A DNA stretch of 64,000 nt from Nocardioides massiliensis (GCF_030811215.1 NZ_JAUSQM010000001.1:2108001-2172000); one strand, 5' to 3'; numbered from the stretch's first letter, positions 55,444-64,000 are shown. Program-made: numbers and translations. The notes: generated by a model not told the origin, from the letters alone.

Positions 55444-57038
55444 CGCACCCTCAGGGACCGGAGCAGCTTGAGTTGCTTGTTGCTGATCTTGACGAAGGTC
55501 TCCACCGCCAGCTGCTGCGGCGGACCGAGCGGCATCAGGCGCTGGGTCGCGATCGTCTGGGACTCGGTGTATTTCCGGATGCCTTCAGCGCCGTGCCGGC
55601 GACCCAGACCAGAGTCGCCCATCCCGCCCATGCCCGCCTCGATGGAGCCCGCCGCAGCAGCCGCACCGTCGTTCACGTTGACCGAACCCGACCGGATCTT
55701 CGACGCCATCTTCTCCGCGGTCGTCGTGTCGGCCGACCAGATCGACGCGGACAGGCCGTAGCTGCCCTCGTTGGCACGCGTGATCGCCTCGTGGTCGGAC
55801 CCCACGCGGTAGAGGGAGATCACGGGCCCGAACGTCTCCTCGCCGCACACGGTCATGTCGGGGGTGACGCCCTCGAGCACCGTGGGCTCATAGACGAGCG
55901 GGCCCAGGTCGGGACGGTGGCGCCCGCCGGTGAGCACCGTCGCGCCGGCCTCGCGGGCCTGCTCGACGTGCGCGACGACCGTCTCCAGCTGCGCCTGCGA
56001 CGCGAGCGGTCCGACGTCGGCGGTGTAGTCGTAGGTCTGGCCCAGGCTCAACGCCCCGACACCAGCGACGAGGGCGTCGCGGAACGCGTCGTACACGGCG
56101 TCGTGGACCAGCACCCGCTCGATGTGGATGCACATCTGGCCGGTGTTGGCGAACGCCGCAGCAATGCACCCCGCGGCCGCCTTGGCGACGTCGGCGTCGG
56201 CGCGCACGATCAGCGGGTTCTTGCCGCCGAGCTCGAGCGAGGCGGCGATCAGCCGCTCACCGGCGCGCGCGCCGACGGTGCGTCCGGTCGCGGTCGAGCC
56301 GGTGAAGCAGATGTGGTCGACGTGGTCGATCAACGCCTCGCCGACGACGCGACCGGGACCCACGGCGACCTGCCACAGGTCCGTCGGCAGTCCGGCCTCG
56401 GCCATCAACGCTCGCGCCCACAACAGGGTCAACGGCGTCTGCGAGTCGGCCTTGCTGACCACGCCGTTCCCGCTCAACAGAGCGGGAATCACGTCGCCGA
56501 CCGCAAGGTAGAGCGGGTAGTTCCACGGCGAGATCATCCCGACCACGCCCTTCGGGATGCGCACCTCCTTCACCTTCGTCAGGCCCGGGATCGCGCCACG
56601 CACCTTGTTGACCCCGAGGTACGACGCCCCGTGCCGCGCGTAGTGCCGGGAGATGTTGGCGACCTGCAGGATCTCCTGCCACGCGCTGAACCGGTTCTTG
56701 CCCATCTCCCACTGGATGAGGTCGAGGACCTCGTCCTGGCGCTCAACGAGCAGGTCGTGGAACCGCAGCACGACCTCGGCCCGCGCGCCGTACGGCACCT
56801 GCGCCCAGGCGCGCTGGGCATGGCGCGCAGTGGCGACCGCGGCGTCGACGTCGGCGGCCGTGCTGGCCGGCACCTCGGCGGTGACCTGACCGTCGTACGG
56901 CGCGACGGCGCTGCTGGTCTGCGTGCCGTTCGGGTCGCGGAAGACCCAGCGGGTCCAGGTGTCGAGGTGATGCTGCTCCACCCACGTGGGTCGGGCGGAG
57001 TCGGTGGTGGTCGGGGGACGCTCAGCGGTGGCGGTCAT
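55440..57038 (-). CDS. NAD(P)-dependent aldehyde dehydrogenase (succinate-semialdehyde dehydrogenase-like)
   Basis: A 532-residue ALDH. It has S-P-W-N-Y-P near residue 170, F-T-G-S-T-A-T-G-R near 244 (NAD(P) site), the general base in L-E-L-G-G-K-N near 268 and the nucleophile C303 in G-Q-M-C-I. The closest textbook group is GabD2-type succinic semialdehyde dehydrogenase (often annotated so), but a basic C-terminal extension and the operon suggest a lipid aldehyde. It lies 9 nt after the DUF2236 gene and overlaps the DUF4334 gene. It would oxidise the aldehyde made by the oxygenase. Confidence 0.9.
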   Translation of the reverse strand: MTATAERPPTTTDSARPTWVEQHHLDTWTRWVFRDPNGTQTSSAVAPYDGQVTAEVPASTAADVDAAVATARHAQRAWAQVPYGARAEVVLRFHDLLVERQDEVLDLIQWEMGKNRFSAWQEILQVANISRHYARHGASYLGVNKVRGAIPGLTKVKEVRIPKGVVGMISPWNYPLYLAVGDVIPALLSGNGVVSKADSQTPLTLLWARALMAEAGLPTDLWQVAVGPGRVVGEALIDHVDHICFTGSTATGRTVGARAGERLIAASLELGGKNPLIVRADADVAKAAAGCIAAAFANTGQMCIHIERVLVHDAVYDAFRDALVAGVGALSLGQTYDYTADVGPLASQAQLETVVAHVEQAREAGATVLTGGRHRPDLGPLVYEPTVLEGVTPDMTVCGEETFGPVISLYRVGSDHEAITRANEGSYGLSASIWSADTTTAEKMASKIRSGSVNVNDGAAAAAGSIEAGMGGMGDSGLGRRHGAEGIRKYTESQTIATQRLMPLGPPQQLAVETFVKISNKQLKLLRSLRVR

Positions 57039-57047
57039 CGGTGCTCC

Positions 57048-57911
57048 TCAGGGATAGCGGACGGGTTCGGGGCCGAGGCGCGGGTCGGCAGCGGTGCGCG
57101 CGGCGGTGCGCCAGGTCAGCGGGTTGTGCCTGACCCGCTCGGGCAGGCCGTTGCCGAGCCGCATCAGGCGCATCGTGCGCTGCACGCGCCGGCGCACCCG
57201 GTCGGTGGGCTCCGGCAGTCCGATGCGTGCGCGCAACGCCGGGTCGAGCGTCACGGCCATCACTTCGCGCTGGCGGCGCAGCACCGGTGCGGAGGCGAGA
57301 TCGACCAGCTTCTGCGGGACGTACGGCGGAGCGGTCGGCGCGGACCACAGCAGGTCCTGGACGACCGGGTTGTTCTCCAGCTGCGGCAGCGTGCGGTCCC
57401 ACAGCTCCCAGAACTCAGCCCTGGTGCGCGGCAGTGCCGAGTCGCGCACGCCGATGAGCAGCCCGAGCCGGCGCCACTCGGTGAACAGCTGCTCGTCCTG
57501 CGCGTCGGTAAGACCCGGCCCGGCCTCGAGCAGGAAGAGCCGGGTCCCTTCGTACGCCGTGGCGTGCACCCACGCGTAGGCGTCGGGGTCGAGCGCGTGG
57601 TAGCGCCGGCCGGCCGCGTCCACGCCCTTGATCTGTGCGTGCATCCGCAGCAGCCGCTGGCCCTCGACGGCCGCGTCGACCCCGCCGTACACCGACGACA
57701 CGACCGAGTTCGTCGTGCGCAGCAGACGGCCCCACGGGTCGGTCTTGTAGACCGAGTGCTCGCCGACCCCCGCCCCGACCATGGGGTGGGCAACCTGGTG
57801 GACCAGGAGCCGGATGACGGCGACGAGGGCGCGGACGTCGGCGGCGGCGTACCAGATGACGCCCTGGGGTCCGAGCGGTCGGGCGGGGAGGTCGGCGAGC
57901 TGTGTGGACAT
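57048..57911 (-). CDS. DUF2236 oxygenase-family protein (MpaB/latex-clearing-protein superfamily)
   Basis: A 287-residue mostly helical protein. It shows the DUF2236 pattern: H-Q-V-A-H-P-M-V near residue 38, D-P-W-G-R-L-L-R-T near 58-66, Y-G-G near 75 and W-V-H-A-T with H116, the likely haem ligand position by analogy with latex-clearing protein. Characterised family members are a rubber oxygenase (Lcp) and the fungal MpaB', which cleave isoprenoid double bonds to carbonyl products. No Tat or Sec signal is present, so it would act inside the cell. Flanked by ALDH and FadD genes. Substrate is an inference. Confidence 0.85.
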   Translation of the reverse strand: MSTQLADLPARPLGPQGVIWYAAADVRALVAVIRLLVHQVAHPMVGAGVGEHSVYKTDPWGRLLRTTNSVVSSVYGGVDAAVEGQRLLRMHAQIKGVDAAGRRYHALDPDAYAWVHATAYEGTRLFLLEAGPGLTDAQDEQLFTEWRRLGLLIGVRDSALPRTRAEFWELWDRTLPQLENNPVVQDLLWSAPTAPPYVPQKLVDLASAPVLRRQREVMAVTLDPALRARIGLPEPTDRVRRRVQRTMRLMRLGNGLPERVRHNPLTWRTAARTAADPRLGPEPVRYP

Positions 57912-57927
57912 CGGTGGCGGTCTCCTC

Positions 57928-59811
57928 TCAGGCGTAGAGCCGCTCGAGCACGTCGGCGTACTTCTCGTGCACGACGCGCCGCTTGAGCTTCAGGGTCGGG
58001 GTGAGCTCCTCGGACTCCGCGGTCCACTCGACCGGCAGCAGCTCGAACGCCTTGACCTGCTCCGGACGCGACAGGCGCGCGTTGGCGGCGTCGACGGCCT
58101 GCTGCACCATCGCCTGGATGGCGGGCTTCGTGGCGAGGTCGGCGAGGTCGGTGAACTCGATGCCGGCTTGTGCGGCGATCAACGGCGCGATCTCGGCGTC
58201 GAGCGTCAGCACCGCGACGACGTACGGCCGGCCCTCACCGAACACCAGTGCGTGCCCGATGAGCGGGCTCTCCTTGAGGTAGTTCTCGATGTTGGAGGGG
58301 GCGATGTTCTTGCCCGACGAGGTGATGATCATCTCCTTCTTGCGGTCGACCACCGTGAGGAAGCCGTCCTCGTCGATCTCGCCGATGTCGCCGGTGTGCA
58401 CCCAGCCGTCCGCGTCGAGCAGCGTGGCGGTGGCCTCCTCGGTGCGGAAGTAGCCCGGCGTCGTCACCGGTCCGCGCGCGAGGATCTCCCCATCCTCGGC
58501 GAGGGCGATCTCGATGCCGGCGAGCGGGCGACCCACGGTGCCGAGCCGGAACTGCGCCGGCCCGCACGCGGTCACCGCGGCGGCGGTCTCGGTCATCCCG
58601 TAGACGTCGTAGATGCGCATGCCCAGGCCGGCGAAGAAGCGCGCGACCTCCAGCGGCATCGGCGCCGCAGCCGACGCCGCCCACTCGCAGCGGTCCAGAC
58701 CGAGCAGCATCCGCAGCAGGCCGAGGACCTGGGCGTCGACCGCTTCGTACTTCGCGGTCAGCTCGGGCGACGGCGTGTTGCCGAACTGCAGCGCCTCGAC
58801 GTACTCGAGCCCGACCGCCATCGCCGCCTCGATCCCCGCACGCTTGGCCTCGTCGGGCTCCGCGGCGAGTTTGGCCGAGATGCCGGTCTTGATCTTCTCC
58901 CACACCCGCGGGACGCCGAAGAACCGCGTCGGCCGCACCTCCCCGAGGGCGCCCAGCAGCAGCGACGGGTCGCTGATCAGGTGGACCTGTGCGCCGTTGA
59001 TCTGGGGGATGTAGATCCCCAGCATCCGCTCGGCGATGTGGGCGAAGGGCAGGTAGGAGATCCAGATGTTCTCGCCCTCGGGCGCCGCGATGTGCAGCGA
59101 GCACTCGGCCTCGAACAAGATGTTGTGGTGCGTCAGCACCACGCCCTTCGGGTTGCCGGTCGTGCCGGAGGTGAACAGCACCGTGGCCGGATCGTCAGGG
59201 GTGACCGCCGACGCGCGTGCGACCAGCTCGTCGGCGTGATCGGCCCGCGCCGCAGCCCCGTCAGCGAGCGCCTGGTCCCAGGTGATCGCGGCGCCGTGCG
59301 CGGGCAGGGCGTCGGGCTCGATCACGATGACCGACCGCACCGACCCGCTGGCGTCCAGGGCAGCGCTCCACCGGCCGACGTGGTCGGCGTTCTCGAGGAT
59401 GACCGCGGCCGGTTCGGCCAGTCCCGCGACGTAGGCGACCTGCTCGGGCGCGAGGGTGTTGTAGATCGACATCGGCACCGCGCCCGCGTGCAGGGCGGCG
59501 AGGTCGGCCACGACGTGCTCGTTGCGGTTGCCCGCCATGATCGCGACGGTGTCCCCCGGTTGCACGCCCGCGGCGACTAATGCGGTGGCGAGGTCGTTGA
59601 CCTGCGCGGCGAGGGCGGTCCAGCTCAGGGTGCGCCACCCCGTGCCGTCAGCGCTGGTCACCCCCACCTTGTCGGAGTACGCCGGAGTGTCCCCGCGCGC
59701 CGCGACGGTGGCCGCGAACGCGCCCAGCAGGGTGCGGCCGGCGATCGCCTCCTCGATCTCGGCGCGGGTGGCGAGGACGTCGGGGGTAGGGCTGGGCGAG
59801 AGCGTGGTCAT
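57928..59811 (-). CDS. Long-chain fatty-acid-CoA ligase (FadD)
   Basis: A 627-residue AMP-forming ligase. The P-loop L-F-T-S-G-T-T-G-N-P-K-G is near residue 213, Y-G-M-T-E-T near 399, D-G-W-V-H-T-G-D near 464 and the C-terminal lysine loop S-S-G-K-N-I near 505. It resembles FadD15-type long-chain enzymes. It would convert an imported or oxidised acid to a CoA thioester. The unit order is ACAD, FadD, DUF2236, ALDH with gaps of 27, 16 and 9 nt. Confidence 0.94.
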   Translation of the reverse strand: MTTLSPSPTPDVLATRAEIEEAIAGRTLLGAFAATVAARGDTPAYSDKVGVTSADGTGWRTLSWTALAAQVNDLATALVAAGVQPGDTVAIMAGNRNEHVVADLAALHAGAVPMSIYNTLAPEQVAYVAGLAEPAAVILENADHVGRWSAALDASGSVRSVIVIEPDALPAHGAAITWDQALADGAAARADHADELVARASAVTPDDPATVLFTSGTTGNPKGVVLTHHNILFEAECSLHIAAPEGENIWISYLPFAHIAERMLGIYIPQINGAQVHLISDPSLLLGALGEVRPTRFFGVPRVWEKIKTGISAKLAAEPDEAKRAGIEAAMAVGLEYVEALQFGNTPSPELTAKYEAVDAQVLGLLRMLLGLDRCEWAASAAAPMPLEVARFFAGLGMRIYDVYGMTETAAAVTACGPAQFRLGTVGRPLAGIEIALAEDGEILARGPVTTPGYFRTEEATATLLDADGWVHTGDIGEIDEDGFLTVVDRKKEMIITSSGKNIAPSNIENYLKESPLIGHALVFGEGRPYVVAVLTLDAEIAPLIAAQAGIEFTDLADLATKPAIQAMVQQAVDAANARLSRPEQVKAFELLPVEWTAESEELTPTLKLKRRVVHEKYADVLERLYA

Positions 59812-59838
59812 CGGGTGCCTTCCTTGGGTGGGGGTGGG

Positions 59839-61029
59839 TCAGTAGCTGCGGGGGAGCCCGAGCATCTGGGTGCCGATGTGGGCGAGGATCAGCTCCTCGG
59901 CGACGGGGATGTTCTTGGCGATGCGGGCGTCGCGGAAGATCCGCTCGACCGGGTACTCCTTGGAGTAGGCCATGCCGCCGAGCGTCTGAAAGGCCTGGTT
60001 GGCGGCCTCCCAGCCGACCTGCGCGCCGGTGAGCTTGGCGACGTTGGCCTCGTTGCCGCACGGGCGTCCCTGGTCGAAGAGCCACGCCGCCTTGTAGGTC
60101 ATCAGCCGGCCCAGTTCGGTCTTCGCCTTCAATTGGGCCAGCGGGAACTGCAACCCCTGGTTGGCGCCGATCGGACGGCCGAACACCTCACGGGTCCGCG
60201 CGTAGTCGCTGGCGATCCGCAGCGCCGCCTCCGCCGTGCCGATCCCGCCGGCGGCGGCCAGGATCCGCTCCGGGTTGAGCACGTCCCACAGCACGGCGAA
60301 CCCGGCGTCGACCTCGCCGATGACGTTGCTCGCCGGCAACCGCACGTCGTCGAAGAACACCTGGCTGGAATGCAAGATATTGCTGCCCATCTTGGGGATC
60401 GGCTGGTAGCTGAGCGTCCCCGCTGCCAACGCCTCCTTGACGTCGACGAGGAACAGCGTGAAGCCGGCGGTGCGCGGCAGGCCCCGGTCGGCGGTCTCCG
60501 CAGCCGGGATCGTGCGGGTGACGGCAACCATCCAGTCGGCGTTCTCGACGTTGGAGATCCACACCTTCTGGCCCTTGATGAGGAAGTCGTCCCCCTCCGG
60601 TGTGGCCTGGGTCGTGATCGCGATGGCATTGGAGCCCGCATCGGGCTCGGTCAACGCCAGGCAGAACTGCACGGAGCCGTCGGCCAAGCCGGGCAGGATC
60701 CGCTGCTTCTGCTCGTCGGTGCCGTGCCGGGTCAGCGTCATCGCCCCGAAGCCCGGGGTGGTGACGTAGAAGAACGTGCCGGCCACACCGCCCGAGGCGC
60801 ACAGCGTCTCGTTGGCGATTGCCAGCTCGAGCAGACCCTGACCACCCCCGCCGTACTCCTCGGGGACGCACAACCCGAACCAACCACCGCGCCCGAGGTC
60901 GTCGAAGACCTCCTGCGGGAAGCGGTGCTCCTCCTCGCAGCGCGACCAGTACGCGTGGTCGTACTTCGCGGCGACGGCCGCGACGCCCTCGCGCACGGCG
61001 ATCGCCGACTCGGGAAGGTCGAAGTCCAT
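59839..61029 (-). CDS. Acyl-CoA dehydrogenase
   Basis: A complete 396-residue FAD enzyme. F-C-L-A-L-T-E-P-D-A-G-S-N near residue 124, V-W-I-S-N near 150, R-T-R-E-V-F-G-R-P near 279, and L-G-G-M-A-Y with the E-Y-P-V-E-R region near 360 are the usual landmarks. A GGAG ribosome site lies upstream of ATG 61029; the longer frame to 61368 overlaps mceF. It follows mceF by 14 nt, which ties acyl-CoA oxidation to the import system. Chain type not readable from sequence. Confidence 0.93.
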   Translation of the reverse strand: MDFDLPESAIAVREGVAAVAAKYDHAYWSRCEEEHRFPQEVFDDLGRGGWFGLCVPEEYGGGGQGLLELAIANETLCASGGVAGTFFYVTTPGFGAMTLTRHGTDEQKQRILPGLADGSVQFCLALTEPDAGSNAIAITTQATPEGDDFLIKGQKVWISNVENADWMVAVTRTIPAAETADRGLPRTAGFTLFLVDVKEALAAGTLSYQPIPKMGSNILHSSQVFFDDVRLPASNVIGEVDAGFAVLWDVLNPERILAAAGGIGTAEAALRIASDYARTREVFGRPIGANQGLQFPLAQLKAKTELGRLMTYKAAWLFDQGRPCGNEANVAKLTGAQVGWEAANQAFQTLGGMAYSKEYPVERIFRDARIAKNIPVAEELILAHIGTQMLGLPRSY

Positions 61030-61043
61030 GGTGGTCTGGCTCC

Positions 61044-62183
61044 TCACTGGTCCGGGACGTTGCGCGATCCGCGCGCCTGGACCTTCGGGTTGGGGTCGGT
61101 GCACTGGGCGTCGGTGGAGAGTCGTCGGTCGCTGATGTCGTAGAGGTCGCGCTGTCGGTTGGGCTCGTAGATGCAGTTCTTCAGGAACCGCGGGACGAGC
61201 AGGACGCGCCCGCTGCCGTCGCGCGTGCTCCCGGCCATCGCGTCCGCCTGCAGGGGCGCCCAGTCGAGCCATTCGTGCAGACCCCGCAGGTGATCGGCCG
61301 ACATCTCGGCGGGGGAGACGGCCGTGCGCAGGAGCCGGCGCAGGTCGGGGTCGAGCTCGCGCCACCACGCGTCGAGCCGGGGCAGCAGGTCCGTGCCGCG
61401 CACGAGCAGGCGGCGTATGTCGGGCTCCGCGGCGCGCAGCGTGGCGCTGACGGCCGCGAGGTCGCGGGTCAGCGTGCGCAGCTGGGGCCCCAGGTCGTCG
61501 AGGGCGCGCAGGGGTACGGCGCCACGGGTGACGATGCGGTCGAAGTCGGCCTCGAGCGCCACGAAGAGGTCGAGCGCGTCCTCCAAGCCGATGGCGAGGG
61601 CTCGCAGGTCGACGGCGTCACCACCGAACGCGGCCTGCACCTCGCGTCCGATCGTGGTGATGTCGGCGGTGTCGATCCCGTCCATGAGCGACTGCGCCCG
61701 CGCGAGGATCGTGTCGATCGACAGCGGCAGCGACGTCTGGTTGACCGCCACCACCGTGCCGTCCTCGACGTACGGACCGTCGACGGTGCGGGGCCGCACG
61801 TCGAGGTACTGCTCCCCGACGGCCGACAGGTTGCGCACCCAGAAGTCGCTCGCCAGCGGCACCCGCGCGTCCTCGTCGAGCGCCAGCTCGGCGACGACCG
61901 GGGCCTCGCCGCCCTCCCCGGGGGCGACGAGGCGGACCGAGGTGACCTCGCCGATGCGCTGCCCGCGGTAGGTGACGACCGACTTCGGATGCAGGCCGCT
62001 GGCGCCCTGCAGGTGCACCGTCACCCGCATGGGGTCGCGGAACAGCGACCCGCCGACGACGGAGTCGGTCACGTAGACCACCCCGCCGACCAGGATCAGC
62101 AGGAGCAGCACCTGGGCCAGCACGATGCGGCGCTGCCACCGGCGTGCGCCGGCGACGGCGCGGTCCGCAGCGGTCGTGATCAT
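61044..62183 (-). CDS. Mce family protein (MceF-like)
   Basis: A 379-residue protein with one N-terminal membrane helix (about residues 20-45) and an MCE/MlaD domain: V-T-V-H-L-Q-G-A-S-G-L, S-V-V-T-Y-R-G-Q-R-I-G-E-V near residue 68, and D-F-W-V-R-N near 113. A long helical part follows, then a C-terminal tail with two cysteines. It is part of the envelope-spanning lipid-import tube. Its ATG overlaps the mceE stop. Order D-E-F is as in mycobacterial mce operons; the YrbE permeases must lie beyond the window. Confidence 0.9.
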   Translation of the reverse strand: MITTAADRAVAGARRWQRRIVLAQVLLLLILVGGVVYVTDSVVGGSLFRDPMRVTVHLQGASGLHPKSVVTYRGQRIGEVTSVRLVAPGEGGEAPVVAELALDEDARVPLASDFWVRNLSAVGEQYLDVRPRTVDGPYVEDGTVVAVNQTSLPLSIDTILARAQSLMDGIDTADITTIGREVQAAFGGDAVDLRALAIGLEDALDLFVALEADFDRIVTRGAVPLRALDDLGPQLRTLTRDLAAVSATLRAAEPDIRRLLVRGTDLLPRLDAWWRELDPDLRRLLRTAVSPAEMSADHLRGLHEWLDWAPLQADAMAGSTRDGSGRVLLVPRFLKNCIYEPNRQRDLYDISDRRLSTDAQCTDPNPKVQARGSRNVPDQ

Positions 62184-63286
62184 GGGCGGATCCCTCCGAT
62201 CGCGCCGAGCAGTCCGCCGAGCACCCGGTCGAGGACCTGTGGCAACTCGTCGGGCGGTCCGTCGGGTCGGCGCGGCGCGCCGGGGAGGTCGACGGGGTCG
62301 TCGTCGGCCCGGAAGCGCGTCAGTGCCTCGGGGTCGAGCAGGAACGTCAGGTCGAAGTTCGCGAAGTCGCCGGGGCTCGCCCTGCCGGATCCCTCGGCGA
62401 AGGCGATCAGCCCCTCCATCACCCCGGTGAGGTCGGTGGTGGTCCGCTGCAGGCTCGCCAGCACCGTCCGCAGCGACGTGCTCGTGCCGACGAGGTCACC
62501 GCGCACCTGCTGCACCACCGGGGTCGCGGTCGCGTCGAATGCACGGAGCTCGCCGAGCAACGTCATCACCGACTCCCGCTGCCGGTTGAGCGTGGCGACC
62601 GCGGGCCCGAGCGTGTCCAGGGCCTCGGTGAGCACGGAGCGGTCGCGCGCCAGGGCGGCTGTCAGGCGGTCGGCGTCGCGGATCAGCTCGTCGACGGTGT
62701 CGAAACGCGCGTTGACGCTCGTCGCGGTGCTCTCCAGGCGTCGCAGCAGCCGGCGCGCGCCGCCGGTGCCGTCCGCGAGCGCGACGTTGAGCTCGTCGAC
62801 GATGGTGGAGATGTCGCCGAAGCTGCCGCCGGTCACCAGCGTCGACAGCGCGCTGAGCAGGTCACTGACGTCCGGAGCGGTGGAGGTGGCGCTCAGCGGG
62901 ATCAGCGCACCGTCGTCCAGCACGCCACCGGTGGTGTCCTGGCCGCGCGGCGTGGTGAGGTCGACGAACGCGACACCCATCGGGGAGGTGAGGCGGATCT
63001 CCGCGGTCACGCCCTCGGGGAGCGCGACGTCGTCGGCGATGGCCATCGCCACCCGGGCATGCCAGTCGGTGGCGGTGATCGCACTGACCTGTCCGACGGT
63101 CGCGCCGTCGAGCTTCACCGGCGCGTCCAGGGGGAGGTTCAGCGCCGACGCGAACTCCGCGGTGACCTCGTAGGTCGGGCCGGAGACCAGCCGCGGCATC
63201 GGCACGTCCTGCAGCTCGAGGCCACAACCTCCCAGGAGCAGGACTGCGCTGGCGGCGAGAGCGGTGAGACGCCCGGGGCGGGTCAC
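62180..63286 (-). CDS. Mce family lipoprotein (MceE-like)
   Basis: A 368-residue lipoprotein. The lipobox L-L-G-G-C places the acylated cysteine at C21, as in LprK/MceE. The MCE domain follows with Y-E-V-T-A-E-F and V-K-L-D-G-A-T-V-G-Q-V, and P-M-G-V-A-F-V-D-L near 110. The remainder is helical. GTG 63286 is the start because it gives a proper signal peptide and overlaps the upstream stop; the frame further up lies in mceD. Confidence 0.9.
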   Translation of the reverse strand: MTRPGRLTALAASAVLLLGGCGLELQDVPMPRLVSGPTYEVTAEFASALNLPLDAPVKLDGATVGQVSAITATDWHARVAMAIADDVALPEGVTAEIRLTSPMGVAFVDLTTPRGQDTTGGVLDDGALIPLSATSTAPDVSDLLSALSTLVTGGSFGDISTIVDELNVALADGTGGARRLLRRLESTATSVNARFDTVDELIRDADRLTAALARDRSVLTEALDTLGPAVATLNRQRESVMTLLGELRAFDATATPVVQQVRGDLVGTSTSLRTVLASLQRTTTDLTGVMEGLIAFAEGSGRASPGDFANFDLTFLLDPEALTRFRADDDPVDLPGAPRRPDGPPDELPQVLDRVLGGLLGAIGGIRP

Positions 63287-64000
63287 GGGATCTCCCCCGG
63301 GAGCGCGCCGAACAGCCCGTCCAGCAGGGGGTCGAGCAGCCCGGTGCCGTCGGGCCGGAGCAGGGCCTGACACATCGGGAGCCCGTAGGCCTTGCAGAAG
63401 TGCGAGCGGAACATCGCCGAGAACGGGCCGACGGCGAAGGAGAACTGCACCCGCAACCGACCGAGGTCCCAGTCGTAGGCGCGGGCGTAGTTCTGCGCCA
63501 GCGTCGGCATCACGTCGAAGGCCTCCTCCAGGGACCCCTCGTGCTCGGCCACGGTCCGCGTCACCCGCAGCGCTCGGCGCAGGTCCTCGGAGACGACGTC
63601 GGAGTTGTCGCGCAGGAAGTCGCCGACCTCACCCGTGAGTCGGGTGAGTGCCCGGAGTGCCCGGGTCGCCTCGTGGCGCTGCTCGGCCAGGACGCCGCTC
63701 GCCTGGCCCGTGGCCCTGACGAATCGGCGGATGCGGCGGTCCCGGTCGGCGAGCAGGTCGACCACGGCGGCGAGGTCGGCGACCAGCCCGCGCAGGTCGT
63801 CCCCGTTGTCGGTGACGGTCGCGACCGCGTCCTCGCCGGCCACCAACGCCGTACGCAGCTTGTCACCGGTGCCCTCGAGGGTCTGCGCGGTAGCGGCCAG
63901 CAGGTCGCCGAGGTCCGCGCCGTCGCGCCCGGTCGTGGCGAGCGCCCGCACGAGACCGTCGATCGTCTCGCCGATCTCGTCGATCGTCGCGGGGGAGCGG
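63283..64000 (-). CDS. Mce family protein (MceD-like), 5' part outside window
   Basis: The frame is open to the window end, and about 238 C-terminal residues are seen. They form the long helical region of Mce proteins (repeated A, L, R, D heptads) ending F-S-F-A-V-G-P-F and a tail with two cysteines. The N-terminal helix and MCE domain are not visible. It overlaps mceE by 4 nt, and by order it is probably MceD. Confidence 0.87.
   Translation of the reverse strand, partial: RSPATIDEIGETIDGLVRALATTGRDGADLGDLLAATAQTLEGTGDKLRTALVAGEDAVATVTDNGDDLRGLVADLAAVVDLLADRDRRIRRFVRATGQASGVLAEQRHEATRALRALTRLTGEVGDFLRDNSDVVSEDLRRALRVTRTVAEHEGSLEEAFDVMPTLAQNYARAYDWDLGRLRVQFSFAVGPFSAMFRSHFCKAYGLPMCQALLRPDGTGLLDPLLDGLFGALPGEIP

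Noticed and set aside
55383-57986. 867-codon open frame on the plus strand
   Set aside because: It is antisense to the ALDH and DUF2236 genes, whose motifs are clear; the translation is low-complexity R/G/V/H typical of shadow frames in GC-rich DNA.

Overview
The window is about 72% GC with dense, mostly overlapping genes and many GTG starts. It looks like chromosomal DNA of an actinobacterium, most likely a Nocardioides-like member of the Propionibacteriales. Supporting signs are a mycothiol-type DsbA/nitroreductase homologue, paired ClpP1/ClpP2, Mce lipid-import genes, steroid side-chain genes, and a gene order that follows the M. tuberculosis Rv2446c-Rv2478c block in pieces (SSB, EttA, thioesterase, GlbO, PepN, Rv2466c-like, RpiB, Nei, Tig, ClpP1, ClpP2, ClpX, ValS, FolC, DUF4233). 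The taxon is an inference; no rRNA is present.

Layout. 0-2.1 kb: the 3' end of an igr-like steroid side-chain operon (acyl-CoA dehydrogenase, ChsH1-type hydratase, Ltp2-type aldolase). 2.1-4.6 kb: thiamin salvage operon thiM-thiE-thiD on the minus strand, led by a TPP riboswitch whose 3' edge carries the thiM ribosome-binding site. 4.6-8.9 kb: patatin, a zinc-ribbon SDR, a secreted endonuclease/phosphatase-fold protein, a 58-residue membrane protein and a divergent TetR gene with a palindromic operator between them. 8.9-12.4 kb: an IS1182-family element split by an intact IS1380-family element, ending next to tRNA-Arg(TCT).

12.5-22 kb: RibD-like reductase and aminopeptidase P, then PrsW protease translationally coupled to two dynamin/YfjP-like GTPases, an SSB paralogue and EttA. 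22-34.4 kb: lipid metabolism (thiolase, tandem-hotdog thioesterase, SDR, acyltransferase), GlbO, OsmC, MscS, DUF5130, PepN, a secreted CHAP protein, a monothiol Rv2466c homologue and a GPP34 protein. 34.5-46.5 kb: MetG, hydrolase, RpiB, Nei, SpoIIE-type phosphatase, tRNA-Gly, tRNA-Pro, trigger factor, lipase, ClpP1-ClpP2 and ClpX (protein quality control, with a ClgR-like site before clpP1). 46.5-54.3 kb: ValS (flipped relative to its neighbours), FolC-DUF4233, an FMN-type oxidase, an unknown protein and an HNH/DUF222 nuclease gene with a tandem 116-bp duplication of its 5' end.

54.4-64 kb: one long minus-strand transcription unit reading mceD-mceE-mceF, acyl-CoA dehydrogenase, FadD, DUF2236 oxygenase, aldehyde dehydrogenase, GXWXG/DUF4334 protein, RibD-like reductase. 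This gene set could import a hydrophobic substrate, cleave or oxidise it to an aldehyde, convert that to an acid, activate it with CoA and begin beta-oxidation. With the igr-like genes at the other end, the window is bracketed by catabolism of steroid- or isoprenoid-like lipids.

Two sequence-scale patterns run through the window: a compact leaderless promoter signature (TANNNT followed 6-9 nt later by the start codon) at about sixteen genes, and repeated use of the palindrome CGTACG in all three codon phases.
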